Counted from the stretch's first letter, positions 51,101-58,794 are shown. The stretch: 64,000 nucleotides of DNA from Pseudomaricurvus sp033283335 (GCA_033283335.1 JAWMQP010000008.1:1-64000); one strand, 5' to 3'. Notes: a model not told the origin generated them from the letters alone. Translations and numbers: made by a program.

Positions 51101-54043
51101 CACACCGCGTATGACGCCCGGCAGCCGCTCAGCAGGGGCGGGTAGGGAGGCGTCGGGTTTGCGAAAACTCCACAGGTGAACGCCGATCAACAGCCTGGCA
51201 AAGTACATAAAAAATGCGGCCATATCCGCCAGTGCCGTGGCTTGATCCTGTTGCTCAACAATGCGGATCAACGGTTTATGGTACTGGGTTAAAAAGCGGG
51301 AATCGAAACGCAGGTAAGCGGCTTTGCCCGCAGCTTGTGCCGAGTCGGGTTGCAAGCCGGGAAAGCTGGACAGGTGCATGTCTTCAAATTGCCGCATGGG
51401 GTTGGCGGCCCGGGTGTAACTGATGCGCTTGACTCCCTTGATGTCCAGGCTGGAGCAGTCGGCATTGAAGCCTCCCAGATGGGGGGACCAGCCACTGGCG
51501 GGTCGATGGACCCGCAGCTGGTAATCGAACAGCCGCATCTCGCCGGCATGGGACGCCAGGGCTTGGATTTCGTGCAGTTTGCCAGCGGCACTCCGCCATG
51601 TTCGCTTCAACCAGGGAGTGCTGGATGGGACTGCACGGACCCGCTGGCGTAACCGGACGTGCTGCAGTTTCTCCTCCAGAGCCTGCCAGCTGTCGCGCAG
51701 GCCTCGATTCGGCAGCCAGGCGCTGGCGGTGGCGCGCCACAGGCGTTCATAATAGGTGGAGTTTTCCCGCGCCATGATTTCCAGAGTGCCGTCCACGGGT
51801 GCCACCAGCAGAGCCTGCTCACTGAAGCACTCATCGCTGGCACCCTGTTGTATCAGGTTCTGCCATTGATCCCGTCGGAAAATTCTCACTTGGCTCAGCG
51901 GCTCATTGGCGCTTAATTCGCTGTCCGGGCGGGTGCTATTGACCTGCATAATGCGGTCCGTGGTATGGACAAAGTCCAGTACCGGCTTGGGCTGAAAGCG
52001 CAGGGTGATGTCGACCACGCAGTCCAGTGGCTGCTGACGTTCATCGGTCAACATGACCCGGCCGCAGATGCGTTCGGTGATTTCCACTTGGGTGGGCTTG
52101 CTGGCTGTGACCCTGGATTTGTCGGCAAAGCGCGGCCGCTGTCGAGCGGGGGCCTCCAGTGTGTCGCGGCTGGAGTCATTGGGATCGACAAAGCCCCAGT
52201 GTTGCCGCAAATAGTGGATGGCCCGCAAGGACACGGCGGCAATCGTCAGGGCCGGATTGGCGCCCAGGGCGCGGGGAATCATGGCGCCATCGAGTACCAC
52301 CAGGCTGTTATGAACGCCGCAGTCTGAACGCTGGTCGGCGGGGTTGAAGACTCGCCCGTACTGGTCCACGACGCCGCTGTGGTGATCGTCACCCATGCCA
52401 CAGCCTCCCAGCGGGTGGACTGTCAGCAGCGGCCCGCGGCCACCTCCCAATAGCTTGTCCATGGCGGCTGGCAGGGCGCGCCAGGCCGGGTTGCCCTGGG
52501 CCTGTCCGCCCACGCCGGATCGAGACACCAGCGCTTCCAAAACCTCAATCTGGCGATCGAACAAGGGATGATCGGGCAAACCCGACCAGCGTACCCAGAC
52601 ACTGCCATCGCCCTCCAGATGGGCTGGCTCATCGTCGACGCCATTGACCAGCTCCACCGAACCCTGGCTGCCGTCATCGCCCATAATGGCATAGATGGCA
52701 GTGCGGTCGATGTGCTCGGCGTTGACGGCGTAAGGATCCGCTTCTGGTTGGCCGTCGAGGTGTTCCGTGCGGTCGATATTGACCAGATTGGCCAGGCAGC
52801 CACTGGTGGTGACCAGCTCTTCGTAGAGACGTCGTAAGGCTCCGGGCACCGCCATTTCTTCAATCAACAGCCCTTCGTCATCACGCAGGTCAATCACGCC
52901 GGTGATGGTGGGCCCGATCAGGCGCTGATCCGGCTGCTGGTTTTCGTCGGCAATGGCGTTGACGGTTTGTCGCTGGTTATAGACGCTGGCCAGCATATCG
53001 CCATTGGAGGAGAAGCGCTGCCCCAGCTGGCTGGAAAATGGCAATTGCGGCGATTGGGAGCGCAGCAAAATTTCGGTGGAGCCAAGGCTGCCGGCGGCGA
53101 GAATGACTTTGCGGGCTTTCAGTTGCAGTGGTTCGAGCTGCTGCCGGCGCAATTTGTTTTTGGTGTGCACCACACTCACCAGCCAGCCATCATCATCCGC
53201 GGCGCAAGGGCTGGTGCTGATCTTCAACACCGTGGCGCCGGTATAGAGTTCGACACCGCGTTGTTGGGCCTTGACCAGCAGGTTGGTATCGAGGGAATCC
53301 TTGGCATTGTGGTTACAGCCTGTGGCGCAGTCTCCGCACAGGTTGCAGGCGTCCAGTTTCACTCCGGCCGCGTTGGTTTTGTCTTCCATGGCCATGGTAA
53401 TGGCGGCATTGTGGAAGTGAGGGGGCGGGGAGTCATTATCGTTGCCAGCGTCTGTGGCCAGCAATTGCAGCTGACGGTGTTTGCTCAGCGGCTGTTGGGC
53501 ATGGCTAGCGTGACGGGCAATGGTGTTGTCACCGAGGGCGTCGGCGGCACCGAGCATCGTCTTCGCCTGTGGATAATAGTCCGCCAGCGCCCGCACGGGG
53601 GCATTTTCAAAGACCTTGGGCCAGCCTTGCTGAAATCGATCGGCCTTGGGCTCAATCATCACTCCGGCGTTGATCAGGGAGCCACCACCGAGACCGTTGG
53701 CAACCACGGTGGTCAGAGTGGGACTGAGGCGCAGATCAAACAGGGCATCACGATTGCCGCCCGGTTGGCTGCTGTTGGGCGTGCTGAAGCGAACATGGCG
53801 AGGCAGGTCGGCCAGCCGCGAGGGGAACATACCCGGCAAGTATTCGTTGCCTCGTTCCAACACACAGATCTTTAGGGGTTGACCGTTGTGGTGCAGGCCG
53901 GCCAGTTGGGAGGCGGCCATGGCTCCCCCGTAACCGCTGCCGATGATGACCACATCGTAGGATGGATCCGGGTTTGCGGCGCCCTGCTTGTGCAACAGGG
54001 TTTCAAAGCCTTGGGAAATCCAGCTGCAGGCTCTGCGACTCAT
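48149..54043 (-). CDS. giant GMC oxidoreductase / alpha-beta hydrolase / PhoD-like phosphatase fusion
   Basis: A 1,964-residue protein with three catalytic modules. Residues about 29-620 are a cholesterol-oxidase-type GMC flavoenzyme: FAD loop GSGYGG (35-40), a C233/C236/C239/C243 cluster (CNLCGDCATGC), and active-site H543 (HPLGGCGMG) and N596 (GANPALT). Residues about 1000-1355 are an alpha/beta hydrolase: oxyanion loop IHGYSASG, nucleophile C1104 in AHCMGA, D1296 and H1330. Residues about 1575-1930 are PhoD-like: ALGACQYTPG, LTGDQVYTD (1628-1636), DDHEI (1678-1682) and SGDEHL (1845-1850). Regions 640-990 and 1360-1570 are unassigned. AAGGA precedes the ATG. No signal peptide is seen. Confidence 0.85.
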   Translation of the reverse strand: MSRRACSWISQGFETLLHKQGAANPDPSYDVVIIGSGYGGAMAASQLAGLHHNGQPLKICVLERGNEYLPGMFPSRLADLPRHVRFSTPNSSQPGGNRDALFDLRLSPTLTTVVANGLGGGSLINAGVMIEPKADRFQQGWPKVFENAPVRALADYYPQAKTMLGAADALGDNTIARHASHAQQPLSKHRQLQLLATDAGNDNDSPPPHFHNAAITMAMEDKTNAAGVKLDACNLCGDCATGCNHNAKDSLDTNLLVKAQQRGVELYTGATVLKISTSPCAADDDGWLVSVVHTKNKLRRQQLEPLQLKARKVILAAGSLGSTEILLRSQSPQLPFSSQLGQRFSSNGDMLASVYNQRQTVNAIADENQQPDQRLIGPTITGVIDLRDDEGLLIEEMAVPGALRRLYEELVTTSGCLANLVNIDRTEHLDGQPEADPYAVNAEHIDRTAIYAIMGDDGSQGSVELVNGVDDEPAHLEGDGSVWVRWSGLPDHPLFDRQIEVLEALVSRSGVGGQAQGNPAWRALPAAMDKLLGGGRGPLLTVHPLGGCGMGDDHHSGVVDQYGRVFNPADQRSDCGVHNSLVVLDGAMIPRALGANPALTIAAVSLRAIHYLRQHWGFVDPNDSSRDTLEAPARQRPRFADKSRVTASKPTQVEITERICGRVMLTDERQQPLDCVVDITLRFQPKPVLDFVHTTDRIMQVNSTRPDSELSANEPLSQVRIFRRDQWQNLIQQGASDECFSEQALLVAPVDGTLEIMARENSTYYERLWRATASAWLPNRGLRDSWQALEEKLQHVRLRQRVRAVPSSTPWLKRTWRSAAGKLHEIQALASHAGEMRLFDYQLRVHRPASGWSPHLGGFNADCSSLDIKGVKRISYTRAANPMRQFEDMHLSSFPGLQPDSAQAAGKAAYLRFDSRFLTQYHKPLIRIVEQQDQATALADMAAFFMYFARLLIGVHLWSFRKPDASLPAPAERLPGVIRGVAPPEIVELPVATYDAGLAVDVPVNVRLTRYPQRHSQEPPVVMIHGYSASGNTYTHAAIKTSLAQDFWRRGRDVWVLDLRTSSGMPTAVLPWSFEDVAFADIPLAIDHICSHTGQPQVDIIAHCMGAAMFSMAVLAPPSSGAAFYRERQLLPSRIHKAVLSQVGPRVVFSPENIFRAFTLSYAQQLMPYVFYAFQRSDAPGVLEQLLDRLLSALPYPDGEFEQENPIWPWRKTRYVGTRHRMDGLYGRTFTLANLSQQTLDHIDDLFGPLNMVTLSQVIQFALHERVTNRHGVNEFVTRERLQQFWRFPTLSVHGDQNGLADISTLTRMQQTMSAAGCDYQTQVLHGFGHQDALIGKHAKVNFDKMYRFLSRPRLSHPQRPKLPAFTFQLPAAGPVIGSLHKGLHELQPDTLPVSLGLDAQMSKPEFVVYVAVNRQPLPGRESESRWQLATPRPDDGDTTDNDTTDNDTTAADNLSQLLCVQLARPQQDRWLQQRLPMPPTFQQADGILVLLVDDQSLQLDQLSYEAQLPDNLLSLIDSGPSEQTNVGVLRLADYLRQHLLSPAFHNSLAAFLNQSASVLTPAVIELPRLVSSASNQLHFALGACQYTPGMLDRRPAYRSYRRLAERLNRDRHARHQGATSRPELLILTGDQVYTDASAGLLDPTDRHSRFTNSYHNWLKQPEVRSVLRRLPLFTMLDDHEILNDWDLSEQHLGDPSHLHNGRRAYLNFQRNPHQQMTRKPEAPDALWYAFRQQGFDFFMLDSRTERQGRRAGNPATSQDIASQDEAELISPQQMASLQQWLLARPLDNRPRFIVSPSMLLPRRRRSQETFGGLHSDAWDGYPHSLHQLLAFIAQHQLHNLVFLSGDEHLSSVVDITLTHRGLDTRVLSIHSSGLYAPFSFVNSTPDLFAAEERFAVTGDIECGVQSHFFPGDGFALISVCHQPGQPWVLECEFDREPMAGRDGPTKQRQVRRVLTPAAELQPS
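49693..49737 (-). repeat. in-frame 15-bp tandem repeat, three units
   Basis: Three copies of CTGTTGTATCGTTAT-like units lie in frame in the linker of the giant protein and encode repeats of the form DNDTT. Copy number could vary without breaking the frame. Confidence 0.7.
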
Positions 54044-54119
54044 ACCATCGTCCTTAACAGTAATTGTAGGGGGCTTACGTTGGTGAGCAGGCCCCGTGAT
54101 TAGGGTTTTATGCTTAGGT

Positions 54120-55898
54120 TTATAGCGATATCGCCGACGCTTTGGTCATGTCTTTCAAGTCACAGGCCCTGGCAATCGCGGCTTCCAGATCGTCCACCAG
54201 CACCGGCTTGTGCAGCAGCGGAATGTTGGCGTCTTCGGCTTCCCGCAGACGTTCGGGGGCGGTGTCTCCGCTGATCAATATGGCCGGAATGTCGGGGTAG
54301 AGTTCGCGGATGGAGCGGATGGTCAGGATGCCATTATCCTCACCGCGCAAACGAAAGTCCGCCAGTACGATATCGGGTTTTTCCGTTTTGGCCTGGCGCA
54401 GGGCATCGAGGGTACCATCGGCGAGCAGAACCTCGCAGCCCATGCTTTCCAGCAGGGCTTTCATGCCCAAACCCACTTCCTGCTCGTCATCAATCACCAG
54501 GGCGCACAGGTTGTCCCAGGAGAGATGGGTTTTGCTCGTTTGCGGCAGATTGATCGGCGGCTGTTCGGCTGCCTTGAGGGTGAGGTTGAAGGCGCTGCCG
54601 GAGCCGATAATGGAATCCATCTGCAGCTGGATGTCGAGTAGATCGGCCAGCCGTTTGACGATAGCCAGGCCCAGGCCCAGGCCTTTGTTGTGGTCGCGCT
54701 CAGGGTTGTTGAGCTGGTAAAACTCTTCGAACACATGCTCCTGTTCTTCCTGCGGAATACCGCGACCGGAATCACTGACTTTCAAATGAATGTTGTCGCC
54801 GCAGCTGCTGACGCTCAGCTCAACCCGGCCCTGATCGGTGTATTTAATGGCGTTGGCCAGCAGGTTGCGGAGAATGCGTTCCAGCAGCACTTCATCGCTA
54901 TCGACATAGGCGTCGCAGTCACAATCGAGCCAGACCTTAAGGCCTTTATCCTGGGCGGCGGGCATGAATTCATCCTGCAGGCGTTCCACCATCAGACGCA
55001 GGTTAAAGGCGGTTTTGTTGGCCTGCACAATACCGGCGTCCAGTTTGGAAATATCGAGCAGGGAATCCAGTCGCGAGGCCAGCGATTGCAGGGCAATGTC
55101 CATGTGATCGGCGATCTCACGGCTGCGTTCGTCGAGTGGGCGTTTGGCCAGGGCACCTCCAAACAGGGATAGAGCGTGTATGGGCTGGCGCAGATCGTGA
55201 CTGGCGGATGCCAGGAACCGGGTTTTGGCACGACTGGCACTCTCCGCTTCCTGCAGCGCGCCTTTAAGCTGCTCGTTCATGGCTGTCTGGCGCTGACGCA
55301 GGGCAAAGGACTCCTCAAACAGGCAGAAGGTATCCCGCGAGAGCAACACCAGAATGGCACTCGACCAGGTCACCATAATGCCCACTGTGTAACCGATCCA
55401 GCTGCCTCCCTCGGCCAGGGTATACAGGCCCCACAGGCACACCGCCGGCACCAGGGTCGGTATCAGATAGGCCAGTGAGATGGGCAGGAAGCCGGCGGTG
55501 GTCACCACGCTGATGGAACCTATGCCGGTGAAGATCATGGTCTGTACGGCGCGTTCATAGTCAGTAAAGTCGGGAAACATAAACAGTGACAGCGCGTGGG
55601 TAACCCCGTTGATGACACTCAGTATAACGGCGATGTTCATGCGTCGCTGTTCGGACAGCTGCGTCAATTGCGGCAGCTTGATCAGGACTGCAGAGCGGCA
55701 GAACAGCACCAGGGCGCACAGCAGCAGCCAGCCGCCCCACTTCCAGGTGGCAAGCTCGTGGCTGGCGGCAAAGGCGGCAATCACGCCAAGGGACATCAGC
55801 GTTGGCACCGGCCCCATCCAGCCCTGTCGCGCCAGCAGGCGTAAGAGTTCTGAATTGATGCTGGCAGAGGGGGAAAGGGTATGTTTCAACGGGACCAT
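54120..55898 (-). CDS. membrane hybrid histidine kinase with receiver domain
   Basis: A 592-residue protein with five or six membrane helices in residues 30-190, a coiled coil, a dimerisation domain with phosphoacceptor H234 (SASHDLRQP), an ATPase domain (NAIKYTDQG, SDSGRGIP, GLGLGLAIV) and a C-terminal receiver (about 465-585, acceptor D514 in VLADFRLRG). GGAAG lies 7 bases before the ATG. It is followed by the giant oxidoreductase gene after 76 bases on the same strand, so the two may be cotranscribed. No ligand is evident. Confidence 0.85.
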   Translation of the reverse strand: MVPLKHTLSPSASINSELLRLLARQGWMGPVPTLMSLGVIAAFAASHELATWKWGGWLLLCALVLFCRSAVLIKLPQLTQLSEQRRMNIAVILSVINGVTHALSLFMFPDFTDYERAVQTMIFTGIGSISVVTTAGFLPISLAYLIPTLVPAVCLWGLYTLAEGGSWIGYTVGIMVTWSSAILVLLSRDTFCLFEESFALRQRQTAMNEQLKGALQEAESASRAKTRFLASASHDLRQPIHALSLFGGALAKRPLDERSREIADHMDIALQSLASRLDSLLDISKLDAGIVQANKTAFNLRLMVERLQDEFMPAAQDKGLKVWLDCDCDAYVDSDEVLLERILRNLLANAIKYTDQGRVELSVSSCGDNIHLKVSDSGRGIPQEEQEHVFEEFYQLNNPERDHNKGLGLGLAIVKRLADLLDIQLQMDSIIGSGSAFNLTLKAAEQPPINLPQTSKTHLSWDNLCALVIDDEQEVGLGMKALLESMGCEVLLADGTLDALRQAKTEKPDIVLADFRLRGEDNGILTIRSIRELYPDIPAILISGDTAPERLREAEDANIPLLHKPVLVDDLEAAIARACDLKDMTKASAISL

Positions 55899-56230
55899 AA
55901 TGCACTTCCGTGTGTAGCTTCTAGCAAAAGGGGTCTCAGACCATGAGAGCCGCTGGTTATTGGGGAGTTGTGACCAGTCAGTATATCGAATTGTTTGTGA
56001 TTTTTCGCGCCAGATATGTACATTTTTTCACCAGCTGTTGCGGCAGGCCTCGATGGAAAATCAGTCTGCGTATTTGGCATTGGCCTTGCTAGTTTTTAAC
56101 GTGGGACGAGTAATCTGCTGAAGCCGGAGTTTGGAGCTAGCCCGTCCTACAGAAACCGAAAATCTCAGTTGATGCGTACTTTAGGGTGCGCATTGCATTT
56201 CTCATCTGACATACGGAGTCACCGTTCTCT
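55899..56230. other. 332-bp divergent gap between the hybrid kinase and cynS
   Basis: No gene is seen. The main signal is the sigma54-type element described next. An inverted repeat around TCTCAGACCATGAGA lies near 55,932-55,948. No CynR or carbonic anhydrase gene is present beside cynS. Confidence 0.5.
56075..56089 (+). promoter_or_regulatory. candidate sigma54 promoter of cynS
   Basis: TGGCAT followed after five bases by TTGC (and then T) matches the -24/-12 pattern TGGCAC-N5-TTGC with the correct 15-base span. It would start transcription near 56101, 130 bases before cynS. No NtrC-type enhancer site was recognised. Confidence 0.5.
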
Positions 56231-56671
56231 ATGGATAAACAAACCATGACCGATACCATCGTGGCCACTAAAGTGGCTAAGGGTTTGACTTGGGAAAGCA
56301 TGGGCCAGGACCTGGGCATGTCGCCGGTTTGGCTTGCTTCCGCTTGTTTGGGAATGAACAGCGCCCCGCCGGAAAAAGCGGCGGCCATATCCGATTACCT
56401 GGGACTGGATGGGGATGTGGCCAAGGCGCTGGAGGCGTTTCCGATCAAAGTCTGGGATCAGGCGGTTCCCACCGACCCATTGATCTATCGCCTCTATGAA
56501 GTGGTTGGCGTCTACGGAGAAACCCTGAAAGAAGTGATACAGGAAAAGTTTGGCGATGGAATTATGAGTGCCATCGACTTTTCTATGGAGGTGGACAAAA
56601 TTGAGGACCCGAAAGGCGATCGGGTACTGTTAACCCTGAATGGCAAGTTCCTGCCCTATAAGAGCTGGTGA
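56231..56671 (+). CDS. cynS: cyanate hydratase (cyanase)
   Basis: Cyanase combines cyanate with bicarbonate to give ammonia and CO2, detoxifying cyanate and providing nitrogen. The 146-residue protein is 10 shorter than E. coli CynS. The N-terminal helical domain is followed by the catalytic domain with R87, E90 and S113, equivalent to R96, E99 and S122, in the contexts IYRLYEVVGVYG and GIMSAIDFS. A GGAG lies 12 bases before the ATG; a second ATG five codons in is possible. Confidence 0.94.
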   Translation: MDKQTMTDTIVATKVAKGLTWESMGQDLGMSPVWLASACLGMNSAPPEKAAAISDYLGLDGDVAKALEAFPIKVWDQAVPTDPLIYRLYEVVGVYGETLKEVIQEKFGDGIMSAIDFSMEVDKIEDPKGDRVLLTLNGKFLPYKSW

Positions 56672-56748
56672 AGCGAGTCAGTTCCTGCGGCGGCGGCTAA
56701 ACATTCACCAGTTGGCTGAAACTAACGCGTGTCGCTGCCTGCAGGGGG

Positions 56749-56794
56749 TTATCCACACCCTATGCCCACACTGATTCAGTCTATCTGTGGGTAA
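56749..56794. repeat. 46-bp DnaA-box element, copy 5 (downstream of rlmG)
   Basis: TTATCCACA (56749-56757) is followed after 28 bases by TGTGGGTAA (56786-56794), the inverted form of TTACCCACA. The two boxes are 37 bp apart, exactly as in copies 1-4 at 58,169-58,779, but the interior sequence differs. It lies between cynS and rlmG. Confidence 0.75.
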
Positions 56795-56835
56795 TTTCGC
56801 GGCCAATCGCTCCACCCCGGTGGGCTGGTGAAGTC

Positions 56836-58038
56836 TCACGCCTGTTTTCGACTGCGCAGGATGACAAACTTGCGGTTAGCGGCCACTGTGTCGCAGTTGC
56901 CAAACAGGCGCTTAAGTTTATTGTGATAATTGAGGTGGCGGTTACCGACCACCCACAGTTCACCGGCGGGCCGCAATACCCGACGGGCATCCGTGAACAT
57001 TTGCCAGGCAATATGATCACCCACCACCGTCTGTTGATGAAAGGGCGGGTTGTTCAGCACCAGGTCGGCACTGTTCTTGTCAAATTGCTGCAGGCTGTTG
57101 CCGACACTGAAGTGGTAGTCCTCCGGCTGCTGCAATGGGCTCGGAATAAAACTCTCCCCCGCTGATTCGACATTCTTGCGCGCGCTGTCGACCGCCATAA
57201 AGGATTCATCCACAAAATGTATCCGCGCCTGCGGCTGCAGGGACTTGACGTGAATTCCCAGCAGGCCGTTGCCACACCCCAGGTCCACAATATCTTTTGC
57301 AGGCAGCGCCGCTGCATCCGGCAGGTGCTGCAAAAAGAATCGGCATCCAATGTCCAGACTGGCCCGGGAAAAGACATTGGCGTGGTTGTGAATGACAAAC
57401 GGAAATTCCGCGACCCGGTATTGCGTCGGGTAGGGTGTTGTCTGTTGGCGCTGCTGCCATTGCCCGATCTGTGGCTGGCAGATCAGCAGGCGGGCTTTTT
57501 TCCTGGCGAGGGTGCTATGGGTCGGGCCCAGGATTCGCTCAAACAGGCCTTGGGCTGTCGCGGGAAGCTGTTTCACCATGGCCCCGGCGACAATCACCGT
57601 CCGGTCGGTGATCAAAGGTCGCAGTTGATACAGTTGATGCTCCAGCAGGGCCAGGGTTTTTGGGATTTTGATCACCACCAGCGAGAGGATTTCGGTGGGC
57701 CAGTGCAGGCTGTTTAACAGGTGGTCGGTGTCCATTGGGCATTGGTTGGCGCGCAGATTTTCAATACAGCCCTGGCGCGCCAGCCACGAATCCGTTTGCG
57801 ACCAGAGTCGTTCGCCGGCCAGGGCAACCGTCAGTGCGCCAAAGCTGTCGTTGAGCACCAGAGTGGCGGGTGAGGCCACAGCGGGTTGCGTTTCAAACAA
57901 CCATTGCAGCAGGTATTCGTCGGCGGCATCCCATGCCCGCAAGGGTTCTTGCTTGCCCGGGGCGAGTTTGGGGCGAGGGTATCGCTGCAGGGAAAAGCGC
58001 CCCTGGGGGCTGTCGAGAACGGGCAAGGGGTGAGACAT
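56836..58038 (-). CDS. rlmG: 23S rRNA (guanine-N2)-methyltransferase RlmG
   Basis: RlmG methylates G1835 of 23S rRNA. The 400-residue protein has an N-terminal domain derived from the same fold and a C-terminal SAM domain with VDLGCGNGLLGIH and the NPPF motif (VLNNPPFHQ), typical of N2-guanine methyltransferases. The start is the ATG of MSHPLPVLD; an in-frame TTG two codons upstream was rejected. It is flanked on both sides by DnaA-box elements and has no cotranscribed neighbour. Confidence 0.9.
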   Translation of the reverse strand: MSHPLPVLDSPQGRFSLQRYPRPKLAPGKQEPLRAWDAADEYLLQWLFETQPAVASPATLVLNDSFGALTVALAGERLWSQTDSWLARQGCIENLRANQCPMDTDHLLNSLHWPTEILSLVVIKIPKTLALLEHQLYQLRPLITDRTVIVAGAMVKQLPATAQGLFERILGPTHSTLARKKARLLICQPQIGQWQQRQQTTPYPTQYRVAEFPFVIHNHANVFSRASLDIGCRFFLQHLPDAAALPAKDIVDLGCGNGLLGIHVKSLQPQARIHFVDESFMAVDSARKNVESAGESFIPSPLQQPEDYHFSVGNSLQQFDKNSADLVLNNPPFHQQTVVGDHIAWQMFTDARRVLRPAGELWVVGNRHLNYHNKLKRLFGNCDTVAANRKFVILRSRKQA

Positions 58039-58112
58039 ACACAAGGCCGGCAGGAAGGAAAAAAGCGGACCACATTATAGGCGGAGTCGTGACTGAAGCC
58101 CACAGGGCAGCT

Positions 58113-58230
58113 CTGGTTAGAGAATGAACAGTTCTTGCCAGGCCACGGGCCATGGGCTTACTGCGAGCTTATCCACAGCTTGTGCGGAGGCTTGCCCAAT
58201 CTTACTGTGGACGAACTGACTTTTAGGGTT
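58113..58230 (+). repeat. repeat unit 1 with DnaA-box element
   Basis: Starts CTGGTTAGAGAATGAACAG; 56 bases on is TTATCCACA (58169-58177), and 37 bp further TGTGGACGA (58206-58214). Interior GAGGCTTGCCC. Confidence 0.75.
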
Positions 58231-58327
58231 GAGCAGCAGGCTTCTGGGGGACGTCTGCAAGCGTTTTGATGGCAGCGTTGTGGTAATTGCAATCGAGGCG
58301 TGGAGTTGGGCTGGCCAGCTGAAAAAA

Positions 58328-58446
58328 CTGGTTGCAGAATGAGCAATTGCTTGCGGGCCCCGGCTGGCGGGTCTTGCAGGGCTTTATCCACAGTTTGTGC
58401 GAGGTCTTGCCCAGCGTAACTGTGGACGAACTGCAGGTTATGGTCT
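58328..58446 (+). repeat. repeat unit 2 with DnaA-box element
   Basis: Starts CTGGTTGCAGAATGAGCAA; TTATCCACA at 58384-58392 and TGTGGACGA at 58421-58429, with the same spacing as unit 1. Ends GTTATGGTCT. Confidence 0.8.
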
Positions 58447-58543
58447 ATGGAAAACAGTCGCCGTCATACTCAAGGTGGGGGGAACGCTGCAAAAACGGCA
58501 AACGTAAACGGATTGCAAATAATCGGGAGCGGCATGAAAAAAC

Positions 58544-58662
58544 CTGGTCGCAGAATGAACAGCCGCTTGCAGGTCACGGCTGGCGGGCCTTGTAAGCTCT
58601 TATCCACAGTTTGTCCGGGGGCTTGCCCAGTGTAACTGTGGACGAACTGAGCGTTATGGTCT
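58544..58662 (+). repeat. repeat unit 3 with DnaA-box element
   Basis: Starts CTGGTCGCAGAATGAACAG; TTATCCACA at 58600-58608 and TGTGGACGA at 58637-58645. Interior GGGGGCTTGCCC can form a small hairpin (GGGC/GCCC). It is followed by a further inverted pair, CCACAG/CTGTGG (58665-58681). Confidence 0.8.
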
Positions 58663-58677
58663 ACCCACAGAGATTCT

Positions 58678-58790
58678 GTGGTTGCAGATTGAACAATTCT
58701 TTTCAGGCCAGGCGTGACGGGCGGCTGGAGCCCTTATCCACAGCTTGTGCGGGGGCTTGCTCAGCATAACTGTGGATGAGTAATCTATTG
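58678..58790 (+). repeat. repeat unit 4 with DnaA-box element
   Basis: Matches from GTGGTTGCAGATTGAACAA; TTATCCACA at 58734-58742 and TGTGGATGA at 58771-58779, again 37 bp apart. Its right end abuts the stop of the LysR gene. Confidence 0.8.
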
Positions 58791-58794
58791 CTGT

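Larger units (their letters stand above)
58039..58794. other. 756-bp intergenic region holding four repeat units
   Basis: No protein or RNA gene is supported. From 58,113 to 58,790 the region is largely four same-orientation imperfect repeats of about 115 bp, each containing a 46-bp DnaA-box element. The short reading frames seen here are translations of the repeat and lack ribosome sites. Confidence 0.75.

Noticed and set aside
50318..51145. Plus-strand frame of 275 codons over the hydrolase module
   Set aside because: It is antisense to conserved catalytic motifs and has no support of its own.
52967..53875. Plus-strand frame of 302 codons over the GMC module
   Set aside because: It lies opposite the motif-bearing minus-strand gene and shows no recognisable domain.
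58332..58595. An 87-codon reading frame in the repeat array
   Set aside because: It is a translation of repeat units 2 and 3 and has no ribosome site or relation to known proteins.
58113..58790. Chromosomal origin oriC
   Set aside because: There are DnaA boxes but no dnaA, dnaN, mnmG or parAB gene nearby and no AT-rich unwinding region, so an origin is not supported.
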